Source: Leptodactylus fallax (taxonomy: Eukaryota > Chordata > Amphibia > Anura > Leptodactylidae). From it: a DNA stretch of 64,000 bases. The stretch lies in assembly GCA_947044405.1 (NCBI GenBank), contig CAMRHE010000035.1, positions 8,653,501-8,717,500 of the forward strand, read 5' to 3'. Below are positions 43,175 to 53,719 of the stretch, in pieces. Positions within the stretch are counted from its first letter, which is position 1. The number at the start of each line of letters is the position of its first letter. The notes beneath the pieces were generated by a model that searched no databases, was not told where the DNA came from, and saw only the letters and a program-made list of their open reading frames with translations. Position numbers and translations under genes: made by a program.

Positions 43175-44553
43175 CTAAATCATATAAAACAATTCTCCCC
43201 ATCCAACCGTGCTCGAATTTAGTTAGAACATCAAGTTCTTTCTGAAGGGTAGCCAACAAACCTGGAAAATTGGCTTTAACTAAATCTTTTGGATTCGGGG
43301 TGAGCTGAATTGTCAAATAGGGTATAGACTGCGGACACCACTGGTAGGGCAATGTTGTTTTGATATGGTGTATATTGGTTTGAGTCAGGCCATTCCCCAA
43401 GATCTGGGATTTGGATTCATTAACCTTATAGTATGATAATGCTCCAAACTCCACTATGGTTTGGGATACAGTACACAGCACGTTGTCAGAATAAGAAAGG
43501 GACAGGATCACATCGTCCGCAAATAAATTAATTCTATGGTCTGTCTGACCCAGTTTAATACCAGGGAGGCCAGGATGTGACCTGATTGTTTCAGCTAAGG
43601 GCTCCATCATTAAAGAGAATATTAGCGGGGACAGTGGGCACCCCTGTCTTGTGCTTTTGGAAATGGAAAAGGGGAGAGACAAGACCCCATTCGCCAGCAC
43701 CCGGGCAGAAATTGAAGTGGCAATGGGGCCAGAGAAGCCAAATTTATGTAAAACCTCAAAAAGATATCCCCAGTGTACCCTATCAAACGCCTTCTCCGCA
43801 TCCAAGGACAGGAGCAGAGAAGGCGTTCGTCCAGCATGAGCGGCCGCAACCAGCGCAATCACATTTCTCGTTCCGTCTGGGGCCTGCCTCCCTTTAGTGA
43901 ATCCCACCTGATCCCCGCCTATTAACGTGGGCAGGACATCGAGAAGTCTGTTTACAAGTACCTTAGCGAACAACTTTACATCTGCATTTAATAACGATAT
44001 GGGCCGGTAGTTAGAGGGTAGGGAGGGGTCCTTGCCCGGTTTAGGCAACATCACAATCGTCGCAGATAGCATCTCTAGGGGAAATTTTCCTGTCAGCATT
44101 GCTAGATTAAACACTTCAGTAAGGTGAGTAAGAATAAGTGTCTTGAACTGCCTATAATATTCCCCAGAAAACCCATCTGGACCAGGAGATTTATTGAGTT
44201 TCAATCCACCTATTGCCCTGGCTACTTCCTGGGTGGAAATAGAAGCATTTAAAGACTGTAGCTGTGAATGTGTAATGGAAGGAAGGTGCAAGGAGCTTAG
44301 GAATCGATTAATATCTATTCCAGAAGGCTGCATGGTGTCCGGATTTTCCCTCAGGTTATACAAGCCCTGATAATATTTACTGAATTCATCCGCTATATGC
44401 TGAGGGTGAAAAAGTTTAGCATTGGTCGATTTAGAAACGAGAAATGGGATTTTAGATTTAATTCTTTCCGCCTTAACTCTTTGTGCCATTAATTTGCTCG
44501 CTTTATTATATGACCGGTAATAAGAGACCTTCAAGCTTTTGGAGTCTTTTTCA
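43152..44553 (-). pseudogene. L1 ORF2p reverse transcriptase, long open frame
   Basis: About 467 codons without a stop. The motifs occur in order: NKSPGPDGFSGEYYRQFK, MLPKPGKDPSLPSNYRPISL, DQVGFTKGRQAPDGTRN, LLSLDAEKAFDRVHW with the first catalytic Asp, QGCPLSPLIFSLMMEPLA, and INLFADDVILSLS with the F-A-D-D catalytic pair. It makes target-primed cDNA in living L1s. The frame is cut at its 5' end by Tc1-C and at its 3' end by a small deletion. The long open frame suggests a fairly recent insertion. Confidence 0.92.
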
Positions 44554-46099
44554 AAAAGATGATAAAGGCCTGTAATTGACATCATAGGTAGACCTCAACT
44601 ATGAGAGACAAAATGAGAAAACAAATCCAGAAAATCACATTGTCTGATTTTTAAAGAATTTATTTGCAAATTATGGTGGAAAATAAGTATTTGGTCAATA
44701 ACAAAAGTTCATCTCAATACTTTGTTATATATCCTTTGTTGGCAATGACAGAGGTCAAAAGTTATCTATAAGTCTTCACAAGGTTGGCACATACTGTTGC
44801 TGGTACGTTGGCCCATTCCTCCATGCAGATCTCCTCTAGAGCAGTAATGTTTTGGGGCTGTTGCTGGGCAACACGGATTTTCAACTCCCTCCAAAGGCTT
44901 TCTATGGGGTTGAGATCTGGAGACTGGCTAGGCCACTCCAGGACCTTGAAATGCTTCTTAAGAAGCCACTCCTTCGTTGCCCTGGCGGTGTGCTTGGGAT
45001 CATTGTCATGCTGAAAGACCCAGCAACGTTTCATTTTCAATGCCCTTGCTGATGGAATGAGGTTTGCACTCAAAATCTCACGATACATGGCCCCATTCAT
45101 TCTTTCATGTACACGGATCAGTCGTCCTGGTCCCTTTGCAGAGAAACAGCCCCAAAGCATGATGTTGCCACCCCAGTGCTTCACAGTAGGTATGGTGATC
45201 TTTGGATGCAACTCAGCATTCACTCTCCTCCAAACACGACGAGTTGTGTTTCTACCAAACAGTTCTACTTTGGTTTAATCTGACCACATGACATTCTCCC
45301 AATACTCTTCTGGAACATCCAAATGCTCTCTAGCAAACTTCAGACGGGCCCAGATATGTACTGGCTTAAGCAGTGGGACACGTCTGGCACTGCAGGATCG
45401 GAGTCCCTGGCGGCGTAGTGTGTTACTGACGGTAGCCTTTGTTACGTTAGTCCCAGCTTTCTGCAGGTCATTCAATAGGCCCCCCTGTGTGGTTCTTGGA
45501 TTTTTGCTCACTGTTCTTGTGATCATTTTGACCCCACGGGGTGAGATCTTGCGTGGTGCCCCTGATCGAGGGAGATTATCAGTGGTCTTGTATGTCTTCC
45601 ATTTTCTAATTATTGCTCCCACAGTTGATTTCTTCACACCAAGCTGCTTGACTATTGCAGATTCAGTCTTCCCAGCCTGGTGCAGGTCTACAATTTTGTT
45701 TCTGCTGTCCTTCCACAGCTCTTTGGTCTTCACCATAGTGGAGTTTGGAGTGTGACTGTTTGAGGTTGAGAACAGGTGTCTTTTATACTGATAACAATTT
45801 CAAACAGGTGCCATTACTACAGGTAAAGAGTGGAGGACAGAGGAGCCTCTTAAAGAAGAAGTTACAGGTCTGTGAGAGCCAGAAATCTTGCTTGTTTGTA
45901 GGAGACCAAATACTTATTTTCCACCATACAGTAATTTGCAAATAAATTCTTAAAAAATCAGACAATGTGATTTTCTAGATATGTTTTCTCATTTTGTCTC
46001 TCATAGTTGAGGTCTACCTATGATGTCAATTACAGGCCTCTCTCATCTTTTTAAGTGGGAGAACTTGGTGGCTGACTAAATACTTTTTTTTCCCCTCTG
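44554..46099 (-). mobile_element. Tc1-like transposon, family 1, copy C, inside the L1
   Basis: A 1546 bp element. The right end is intact apart from an 8-base loss (CTCTG then TA at 46100-46101). The left end lacks the outer ~55 bases and joins L1 sequence directly at about 44554, with AAAAAGA as junction microhomology. L1 endonuclease sequence resumes at the right TA. Confidence 0.93.
44714..45736 (-). pseudogene. Tc1 transposase copy C, full length with two nonsense codons
   Basis: Exactly 1023 bases (340 codons plus stop) with no frameshift. It starts ATGGTGAAGACC at 45736. The Trp of R-K-W-K-T, lost in copies A and B, is intact here. TAA at 45275-45277 replaces the Glu just after the first catalytic Asp (W-S-D-stop-T), and TAA at 44762-44764 replaces a Lys near the C-terminus. 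The second Asp (HDNDPKHT) is intact. The catalytic Glu lies in [11 protein letters not shown]. This is the best preserved transposase in the window, but it cannot give a full protein. Confidence 0.94.
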
Positions 46100-46101
46100 T
46101 A

Positions 46102-46425
46102 TATTTAAGATAGTAAAAGGGCAATTGTCAATCAAACAAATAAGAGCCACATAGCGGCCTTTGGGGTCTGAAATGACACTTATCAGCTGAAAGGACACTG
46201 TGTGTTTAACTGCTATTAGGACATCCGCAACCTTCCTGGTGGCATTCGAGCAAAAAACATGAGGGAACAGCTTATGAGAAAACTTCAGAGGGCGAGGGTC
46301 ACAGAAATGCGTCTCCTGAATGCAAATTACATCCGCCGCAGATCTGAGAGCCTCCTTCCATAGCAATGAACGCTTAAAGGGACTTTTAGGCCCCTCGCAT
46401 TAAGTGACAGAAATTTAACACCCAT
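46102..46425 (-). pseudogene. L1 ORF2p endonuclease, N-terminal part
   Basis: The start at 46425 gives M-G-V-K-F-L-S-L-N-A-R-G-L, the typical L1 endonuclease N-terminus, then after a frame change ADVICIQETHF with the catalytic Glu and FPHVFCSNATRKVADVLIAV. GRYVALICLIDNCPFTILNI follows, up to the Tc1-C target TA. About 200 residues, the rest of the endonuclease and the linker, are absent on the other side of Tc1-C. Confidence 0.9.
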
Positions 46426-46809
46426 AGATAAATTTAAAAGTTAATAACATGGATTGGTAGCAGAGAGACTTAAGTATGAGAGTGATATCAAAGAGAAACC
46501 TATTAGGCCTAAAGGGGAAAAATTCTTTAAAAACAGAGTTCAACATATAACTATGCAACATTGAGTGAAAAAAAAAAAACAGAGTTACAGGGCCGAGAAG
46601 TGTAATACTGCGCAAACTTGGGGGGAAGTTTGCCGTAGGATACAAATTACAAAGTACACCACAAGTGACTTGGCGGAGACTGTAGTTTTCCACGGAGGAT
46701 CCAGCTTGTGGGACTCAGCCCTGGAGGATTTCTGGATATCAGGCGCAGGTGGTGGCAGGTTCCACTGGAGTAGAAGACTCTTCCCTGTGTCGAAGGAATT
46801 GAATAAGTC

Positions 46810-47941
46810 ACTCCATTTCTGATAATAACTTTAGTAGGGAATCCCCACTTGTAAGAAACATTGTGTTAACGGAGGACCGCTGTAACAGGAGCAAGCTTTC
46901 TTCTGGCAGAAATGGTAGCCTGAGAAAGATCGGCATTATAGTTAAATTTCCTTAAACGGCTCAGGCAAAGATGACCTTTTCCTTGACTCGAACATGAGAC
47001 AATCTTTAATATGATAGAAATGTATATGCCGAGGGTTTCCCTGGGAATATGGTCGGGCATCGGCAGGCGGTGGACCCTGCCTATGGTCAGATCTGCATCA
47101 GAGCAGTGTGGCAGGGTCGCTTTCATTAACTGTTACAAGAAAGGAATCAAGTCCCTAGCAGCGACTGACTCCGGTATACCACGAAACTTTACATTGTTCC
47201 GACTATTTCTATCTTCCATGTCGGCAAGTTTAAGTTTAACTGCTGCTAATTCTTCCTCAAGGTCGTTATGGGCATCCACTACAGTATAGTATTGTGTGCT
47301 GCAGCAAATTCACCCATTTAATTCTCAAAATGGTCAAGCCTGTTGCCAAGAGAGTCAACCGTGGAGGAGACGGACGTAATCGCCTTAGTGATATCTTTCT
47401 GGATAGCTCTATGCAAAGCTAGCATTATATCTTTCAAGAAGGCCTCAGAAGCAGATTGGATACCTGCAGGGATAGCCTGGAGCACATCTGACTCGCATTG
47501 TTGGGGTTCTTCTGTAGCTGGGCGAGATTCAAAACAGAATGTGGTATCCCATCTCATCTTCTGCTTCACAGGGCTTTATGTAGGGGTGCTGCTGCCTGCC
47601 TGGGAGGATGTTGCCGCAGGGGAGAGGTCCTGTTGACCAACCGGAGCTGGATTGGGTGATTATGGGGGTTGTAGTCCCCTCTTATAAGGTTGCTGCTTGC
47701 CCTCTGTACCCTTCCTCAGGCTCTCCTGGGAACCTGGCCTGTCAGTATGAGACCCCTGGTGTGGTTTGGTAATCTGTTGGGACTCCTCACCTGAAGCGCT
47801 GTCATATGCAGCGCGAGGGCTGCCTGCTGTGCTCTGTGCTTGGAGAAGGGAGGATTCACCGGCACCATCTTGGGCCACGGCTGGCGCAGCAAAGAAGTCT
47901 GTAATCCGCTTTGGAGGGCCTTTTTTCCCCCGTTTCGCCAT
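46810..47941 (-). pseudogene. L1 ORF1p, decayed
   Basis: The start is MAKRGKKGPPKRITDFFAAP at 47941. After a frameshift near 47650 there is a helical segment ending in TVDSLGNRLDHFEN (47569-47318), the coiled-coil region. Another frame gives VHRLPMPDHIPRETLGIYIS and ATISARRKLAPVTAVLR (47126-46866), the conserved RNA-binding C-terminal part. The order is that of L1 ORF1p. It overlaps no other gene; ORF2 starts ~400 bases further on. Confidence 0.75.
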
Positions 47942-48160
47942 CTCCCCGCTGTCTGTGGGGGCAGAGGATCTCCCCTCTCGTAATCTGCTGGGTATCGCTG
48001 GCGCCGAGTTGCCGGTATGAACTGCGGGAATCTGTGAGGCCTCAGAGCGCTATGGACCAGCAGCCATCTCAAGCAGCGCCAAGCCATGCCCCCCTTATTG
48101 TACATTTTGAAACAGCCACACCGATAGTTTTCAGAGAGTCCTGTATTTCAGCTGATGTTA

Positions 48161-49560
48161 CAGTGCCTTGCGAAAGTATTCGGCCCCCTTGAACTTTTCA
48201 ACCTTTTGCCACATTTCAGGCTTCAAACACAAGGATATAAAATTTTAATTTTTTGGTGAAGAATCAACAACAAGTGGGACACAATCGTGAAGTGGAACGA
48301 AATTTATTGGATATTTTAAACTTCTGTAAAAAATAAAAAACTGAAAAGTGGGGCGTGCAAAATTATTCGACCCCCTTAAGTTAATACTTTGTAGCACCAC
48401 CTTTTGCTGCGATTACAGCTGCAAGTTGCTTGGGGTATGTCTCTATCAGTTTTACACATCGAGAGACTGAAATTCTTGCCCATTCTTCCTTGGAAAACAG
48501 CTCGAGCTTAGTGAGGTTGGATGGAGAGCGTTTGTGAACAGCAGTTTTCAGCTCTTTCCACAGATTCTCGATTGGATTCAGGTCTGGACTTTGACTTGGC
48601 CATTCTAACACCTGGATACGTTTATTTGTGAACCATTCCATTGTAGATTTTGCTTTATGTTTGGGATCATTGTCTTGTTGGAAGATAAATCTCCGTCCCA
48701 GTCTCAGGTCTTTTGCAGACTCCTACAGGTTTTCTTCCAGAATGGTCCTGTATTTGGCTCCATCCATCTTCCCATCAATTTTAACCATCTTCTCTGTCCC
48801 TGCTGAAGAAAAGCAGGCCCAAACCATGATGCTGCCACCACCATGTTTGACAGTGGGGATGGTGTATTCAGGGTGATGAGCTATGTTGCTTTTACGCCAA
48901 ACATATCGTTTTGCATTGTGGCCATGATCATGGGCCTCTTGGCTGCATCTCTGATCAGTCTTCTCCTTGTTTGAGATGAAAGTTTAGAGGGACGGCCGGG
49001 TCTTCGTAGATTTGCAGTGGTCTGATACTCCTTCCATTTCAATATGATCGCTTGCACAGTGCTCCTTGGGATGTTTAAAGTTTGGGAAATCTTTTTGTAT
49101 CCAAATCCGGCTTTAAACTTCTCCACAACAGTATCACAGACCTGCCTGGTGTGTTCCTTGGTCTTCATGATGCTCTCTGCGCTTTAAACAGAACCCTGAG
49201 ACTATCACAGAGCAGGTGCATTTATACGGAGACTTGATTACACACAGGTGGATTATATTTATCATCATCAGTCATTTAGGACAACATTGGATCATTCAGA
49301 GATCCTCACTGAACTTCTGGAGTGAGTTTGCTGCACTAAAAGTAAAGGGGCCGAATAATATTGCTCGCCCCACTTTTCGGTTTTTTATTTTTTACAAAAG
49401 TTTAAAATAACCAATAAATTTTGTTCCACATCACAATTGTGTCCCACTTGTTGTTGATTCTTCACCAAAAAATTAAAATTTTATATCCTTATGTTTAAAG
49501 CCTGAAATGTGGCAAAAGGTTGAAAAGTTCAAGGGGGCTGAATACTTTCGCAAGGCACAG
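48161..49560 (-). mobile_element. Tc1-like transposon E (family 5), inside Tc1-D
   Basis: A 1400 bp element with inverted ends CAGTGCCTTGCGAAAGTATT and its complement AATACTTTCGCAAGGCACAG. The left end is preceded by TA. A second inverted block, GTGGGACACAAT near 48275 and ATTGTGTCCCAC near 49435, gives long terminal inverted repeats. It sits about 55 bases beyond the L1, in the same interrupted Tc1-D gene. Confidence 0.93.
48381..49168 (-). pseudogene. Tc1 transposase, family 5, internally deleted
   Basis: The N-terminal 95 codons are open from MKTKEHTRQVCDTVVEKFKA (49168), with a helix-turn-helix and IPRSTVQAIILKWKEY. After a junction near 48890 the catalytic part continues with [37 protein letters not shown] with the second Asp and NPIENLWKELKTAVHK with the Glu, ending at K-Y-stop near 48381. 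The middle of the protein, including the first catalytic Asp, is deleted, and a stop lies near 48725. Confidence 0.92.
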
Positions 49561-49888
49561 TGGCCAAATTTTTGGTTGGTCTACCTGACCGTGGTTTGGT
49601 TTCTGGGCAGGTTATCAGGCCAAAATCACCAGGGTATGCAAACTAGCAGGGTCATTTTGATGTTTTTGGTTGTCATTGTGATTTAAAAAGAGAAAACACA
49701 GAAGTTTGACAATAAATGGCTTCAACCAACCACTAACCATGAGTGGAGAAAAAGTTTTTGTGTTATTCATATTCTCTCAAAAAAGGCCAAAAGACCAAAA
49801 AATCTGCTTTTGACTCAAAAAAAAAAAAACTGCAAAATCTACAACAACAACAAAAAAAGCTGCTTTCCTGCAACGTGGGGCCTCAGCC

Positions 49889-50682
49889 TAAGAAGGACAT
49901 TCCACATTATTAAGCAGGCCAAAGAATCTCTCTGATGAAAAGTATCAAATAGTGTAATGCCTTGGACAAGGTATGAAAACATTAGCTATTTCACAAAAAC
50001 TTAAGCATTATCATCGTACTGTGAAGAGATTTGTGGCTGATTCAGAGCACAGAAGGGTTTGTTCAGATAAAGTCATAAGGAAGGTTCCTGGCAGATAAAT
50101 TCATCAGATTAAGACAGCAGCTGCTGAAATACCATTACAAAGCAGGTTACATACCTTGCAGTTGTGCATAAACCTACTATTTGGTCACCCTTAAACAGTG
50201 CTCACAAGCAGAAACGGTTGCAGTGGGCCCAGATATACATGAAGACTAATTTTGAAATAGTCTTGTTTACTGATGAGGGCCTGCAACCCTGGATGGATGG
50301 AGGGAGGGAGAAGTGGTAGGCCACCAATAAGGCTACAGAGTCATGTTTTGGGTCAGAATCAAGGAAAGAGAGCTGGTAGGCCCTTTAGGGCCTTAGGGCC
50401 CCTGAAGGTGTTAAAATGACCTCTGCAAAGTATATAGAGTATCTGACTGACCACTTCCTTCCATGGCACAATGAGAAGAACCGTACCTTCTGTAGCAAAT
50501 TCATCTTCGTGCATGACAATACACCATCCTACGCAGCGTACCTTGGATGTTATGGGAATAAAAGGAGAGACACTTTCAAGCAAAAGATCTATGAGAGTGG
50601 TAGGCAGTTCACATCAAAACAGCAGCTCTGGGAGGCTATTCCAGCATCCTACAAAGAAATTCAACCAGAAACTATAACTACT
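49889..50682 (+). pseudogene. Element F transposase remnant
   Basis: Broken frames give CLGQGMKTLAISQKL-like N-terminal helix words (about 49960-50010), KQKRLQWAQIYMKTNFEIVL then FTDEG (50210-50280, with the first catalytic Asp), VMFWVRIKERELVGPL, EGVKMTSAKYIEYLTDHFLP (50402-50462) and IFVHDNTPSYAA with the second Asp. KQKIYESGRQFTSKQQLWEA follows. The segment holding the catalytic Glu between the last two blocks is deleted. Confidence 0.85.
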
Positions 50683-51212
50683 ACAACCCCCCCCCAATCA
50701 CTCCATCATACTTACCTTCCAAGCTCCTTCCTGCCGGACGGCTCCTCCCTCTTTTCTTAGTGCCAGCGCGTGCTATTGTCCCAGCGCTGCTCTGTGCTCT
50801 GCTGCCGATAATCCACCTCGACTGCGCAGCTCCCACGCCTGTGCAGTAGAGGTGACTCATCACTACAGAGCATAGCTGGGACTGTAGCGCACGCCAGCAG
50901 TATACAATGGGATCGGGGGTTGGGCTGAGTATATTGGGAAGAGCTAGTAGTGGGCGGTATAGCTAGAGAGACGGAGGAGGTGTGAGGGAGAGAGAGAGGA
51001 AGGAGGGGAGTGAGTTGAGAGGAAGTTAGTGTGGAAGTTACATAGCAGGAAGCTGAACCATGTAAACAAATGCAGAAGATACCAGGAGCTCCCAGAGACA
51101 CCCAAAAATCACTCAAAACACTGCTAAAGGTATATGGGTGCATTTACTAACCCATTAATAGCACTAACAGACCTTTTTTTAAAAAAAAAATTTTTGACTG
51201 GAAAACCCCTTT
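50683..51212. repeat. MITE related to 16393-16920, rearranged
   Basis: It shares CTAGTAGTGGGCGG, GTTAGTGTGGAAGTTACA, CATGTAAACAAATGCAGAAG and an inverted CATACTTACC block with the copy at 16393. It ends TTGACTGGAAAACCCCTTTA, the inverted form of that family's left end. Halves are in different relative orientation from the first copy. Confidence 0.6.
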
Positions 51213-51694
51213 AAAGATCACCTTTTATGTCCTCATGCACATGTGGTTTTATATACCACTAGAAAGCCGTTATGCGCCCCAGGGTTGGAGATATTTAGTT
51301 TCTGCACTGATCTCTGCCCACTGTCAGAAGGGCGTTCCTGACAGTCTAGCTGGGCTGTGAGGAATGCCCCTCTGACAGTACTTGTCCATAGCCCTGTACT
51401 CTCAGAGGGGCGTTCCTTACCACCCAGCGATGATGCTGAGCTGTGAGGTACACCCCCCCAGTACAAGCCTATGGATGAGTACAGTTAAGGGGGGCGTTAC
51501 TTACAGCTCTGCTAGACTGTCAGGAACGCCCTTCTGACGGTGTGCAGAGATAGGTGCTGAAACTAATGGCACCGATATCTCCAGCCCCAGGGCACATAAC
51601 GGGAAAGCCAACAGTGCGTTGAATTCAGCACACTGTCAGCTTTCTAGCGGTATATACAACCACAGGTACATGAGGACATGAAAAGTCCTCTTTA
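51213..51694. repeat. Long palindromic MITE, copy 2
   Basis: A diverged copy of 26219-26799: AAAGATCACCTTTTATGTCC at the left and GACATGAAAAGTCCTCTTT at the right, with the same inner order (TATACCACTAGAAAGC, GAGATAT, TCAGAAGGGCGTTCCTGACA). Inverted pairing extends over almost the whole length. Confidence 0.88.
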
Positions 51695-52084
51695 AGCATT
51701 CTCACCATCCTGCAGCATTTTGTTTCACTTTCGTAGGATCTCTCCAGCTCCAATTTCTGAAGAAAGCTGTATTCTGACTTTTTCCCAGGTGAAAAGGCAC
51801 CAAGTTCTGTAGCAATTTGGTATGCAGACCAAATTCTGCTGAATACCTTCTGTGAAAACCTAATTAGTAAAACTAACACAGATCAAAAGCACGGGAGACA
51901 CAGACATACACAGTCTCATGGTATGTATAAATGTCTCAATTTATTGGAACTGAGTTCAGCTTTTTATACCATTTTACAGATAAGACAACACAATACACAC
52001 AATACATGGACCAGATTCCAAGGTTCTACAAAGTCTACAAGTGGACAAACCAGGGTCTCTTGATCGAGTCATCAAGTTAGCTTG
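51695..52084. other. Unassigned repeat-like sequence
   Basis: Contains a segment GAGACACAGACATACACAGT followed by TCAATTTATTGGAACTGAG, which looks like part of an LTR or other repeat read in reverse (a TTTATT block). No coding motif or clear borders are seen. Confidence 0.35.
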
Positions 52085-52575
52085 TTGTTAGCTTGTCACT
52101 AACAAGATAGAGAAACTAGAAGTGATAATGGAAGAGGAATATGATATAGCAGAGATACGTGAGACATGGCTGGACTCTAGTTATGACTGGGCTGTAAATT
52201 TACAGGGGTATAGTCTGTTTAGAAAAGAATAGTATAGAGGTAGGGGTTTGTTTGTATGTAAAATCCTACCTTAAGCCAGTTCTACGTAATGACATCTGGG
52301 AGAAAAAATAAAATATGGAGTCCTTATGGGAAGAATTAAGGGGAAGGATAGCAAATAATAAAATACTGATAGTAGATTGTAACATGTCCTCAAATGTAAT
52401 GGAAGAGGCATAAAATCTAATAAGGCAAATAGATTAGGCTGCAAAGCATAGTGAAGTCATTATTATGGGGGGGATTTCAACTACCCAGAGGTAGGTCGGT
52501 AGAAACCTGCAGGTCCAAAAAAGGATAACAGGTTTTTGGTCAGTAATAAAAGACCATTACCTATCACAACTTGTG
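52085..52575 (+). pseudogene. LINE (CR1/L2-like) endonuclease fragment
   Basis: The frame gives EYDIAEIRETWLDSSYDWAV then NLQGYSLFRK, the I-x-E-T-W block of non-LTR endonucleases with its catalytic Glu. About 350 bases on, GDFNYPEV-like codons (after IIMG) give the D-F-N motif. Many stops intervene. The E-T-W and D-F-N-Y-P spacing is that of CR1/L2-type elements rather than L1. Confidence 0.75.
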
Positions 52576-52589
52576 CAGAACCTAATTTT

Positions 52590-52872
52590 AACAAATGGAC
52601 CTGACAGATTGTCAAAAGTGGCTTCACTCTGCTGTCACAACATCTGACAGCAGAGAGCAGCAGAACTAGCTGTTTAAATCATATGCAGTCCTGAGAGATA
52701 GTAGATACTAGATACAATCAATTAGCTGGCACCTGGCTGAGGAAGAAGAGGGATTAAATATGCCTCAGTTGCTAATTAGATAAGCATAAGAGAACTCTGA
52801 ACACTGCAAAAGCTTGCCAGGTTAGCACATTAACCTTAAAGCAACAGTAGCTAAACTGAGATTCCTGACAGT
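52590..52872 (-). repeat. Gypsy 3' LTR (partial)
   Basis: On the minus strand the purine-rich tract AAAAGGGGGTAC is followed directly by TGTCAGGAATCTCAGTTTAG, the expected TG start of an LTR after the polypurine tract. It lies immediately downstream of the chromodomain remnant. The outer border near 52590 is uncertain and there is no matching 5' LTR in the window. Confidence 0.65.
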
Positions 52873-53719
52873 ACCCCCTTTTATGTGGGGCCACTGGACA
52901 CTTAACCCCAGGACCAGGTTTCAAAGGAAATTTTCTGTGAACAGAGCCGGTACATTCTTCTGGTCCATACCCCTTCCAATGTACTAAGTATTGGAGTTCT
53001 TTGAATCTTGAATTCCAGGTCCCCTTCTACTTGAACAAGGGGAGGGGGTTTATTGGGTGTGATAACCGACAGCAAATATTTCATAAGGACCAATAAACCA
53101 GGGACCCAACTTATGAGACAGCCATAAGACGTAAATTTGTAGTAGAGAAACACACTTTTTCCCCCACAATAAAAACAGGACCTGCTGACCATATTTTATC
53201 TCCAAATTTCTTAGAAATTAATTTCCAATTTTTCAAGTTTGACTGAACTTGAGCCCAAACTGTACACAGTGTTTTTGTTTCCACATTAAGTTCTGGACTT
53301 TCAGAAGTGAAGGACAATGAACTGAAACAAGGATGAAACCCATAATTACAAAAAAATGGCAAAGTATTACAGAGAGACATGATTTCAATTAACTCAATTA
53401 ATAATGGAGAATTCTGCTAAAGATAAATAGGTTACCCACTGACTAATTATCAGTAACATAATCCCTAAGGTATTGTTCCAGTGATTGCTTAAACATTCTG
53501 CCTGACCATTGGTATAAAAGCTTTCCAAAATTTAGAGACCAATTGAACACCTCTATCAGAAACTATATCATCCAGAATACCATGTAGACGAACAACATGA
53601 TCAATAAACAATTTGGAGAAAACTTTGGCATTCAAGTGTTCAGATAATGGAGTAAAATGACACATTTTACTGAAACAATCTTCAACTACCCAAATAACAG
53701 GGATGTGTAGAAAAAGCAC
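52873..53719 (-). pseudogene. Ty3/Gypsy chromovirus integrase and chromodomain
   Basis: On the minus strand: V-V-E-D-C-F-S-K-M-C-H-F (core domain, first Asp region), FIDHVVRLHGILDDIVSDRG then QLVSKFWKAF (second catalytic Asp), FFCNYGFHPCFSSLSFTSES, VWAQVQSNLKN, GPVFIVGEKVCFSTTNLRL and L-V-H-W-K-G-Y-G-P-E, the chromodomain signature. Frames change several times. Chromodomain-bearing Gypsy elements (chromoviruses) are common in fish and amphibians. Confidence 0.9.

Larger units (their letters stand above)
41387..48090 (-). mobile_element. L1/Tx1-type LINE inserted in Tc1-D and split by Tc1-C
   Basis: A minus-strand L1 with 5' leader, ORF1 (47941 to about 46810), ORF2 endonuclease (from 46425), reverse transcriptase and C-terminal region, and a 3' end with a CAATAAAAACTATTGATATA tail near 41391-41412. 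It is flanked by a target duplication of about 14 bases, CCTTATTGTGCAT at 41373-41385 and CCTTATTGTACAT at 48093-48105. About 5.1 kb of L1 remains once Tc1-C is removed. Confidence 0.9.
40455..49807 (-). mobile_element. Tc1-like transposon D (family 4), split by L1 and Tc1-E
   Basis: Left end CAGTTGTGCTAAAAAGTTTA preceded by TA. Long inverted repeats of about 210 bp: GCAGATTTTTTGC, GAATATGAATAACACAAAAA and CACTCATGGTTAGTGGTTGG at 40480-40640 recur inverted at 49660-49807. The outermost ~30 bases are missing on the right. The transposase reads on the minus strand and is interrupted at the TTATTGTRCAT target by an L1 (41387-48090), and again by Tc1-E (48161-49560). Confidence 0.85.
40371..49888. 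repeat. Third MITE copy of the same family, split by Tc1-D
   Basis: The left end is CTAAGGCCCCACTTTGAGGA then AAGCAG and TTTTTTGAGTCA (40371-40430). The right end, read inverted, is GGCTGAGGCCCCACGTTGCA then GGAAAGCAG and TTTTTTGAGTCA (49808-49888). The two halves lie on either side of the Tc1-D nest. Confidence 0.7.
39785..50682 (+). mobile_element. Mariner/Tc1-like element F split by an ~9.9 kb nested insertion
   Basis: The 5' part (about 39785-39962) has CCAAATTATTATGCATATTA, AAGTGTCACAAAG and CCTTAAACACCTGTGATAAT. The 3' part (49889-50682) resumes with AAGAAGGACATTCCACATTA and carries the transposase remnant. I recall these two parts as adjacent in a widespread Tc1/mariner family of fish and frogs. 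The DNA between them is a set of later insertions (MITEs, Tc1-D, L1, Tc1-C and Tc1-E). Confidence 0.75.

Noticed and set aside
50416..50760. 114-codon open frame as an intact gene
   Set aside because: It is a piece of the element F transposase (the segment after its second catalytic Asp is deleted) fused to an adjacent MITE.
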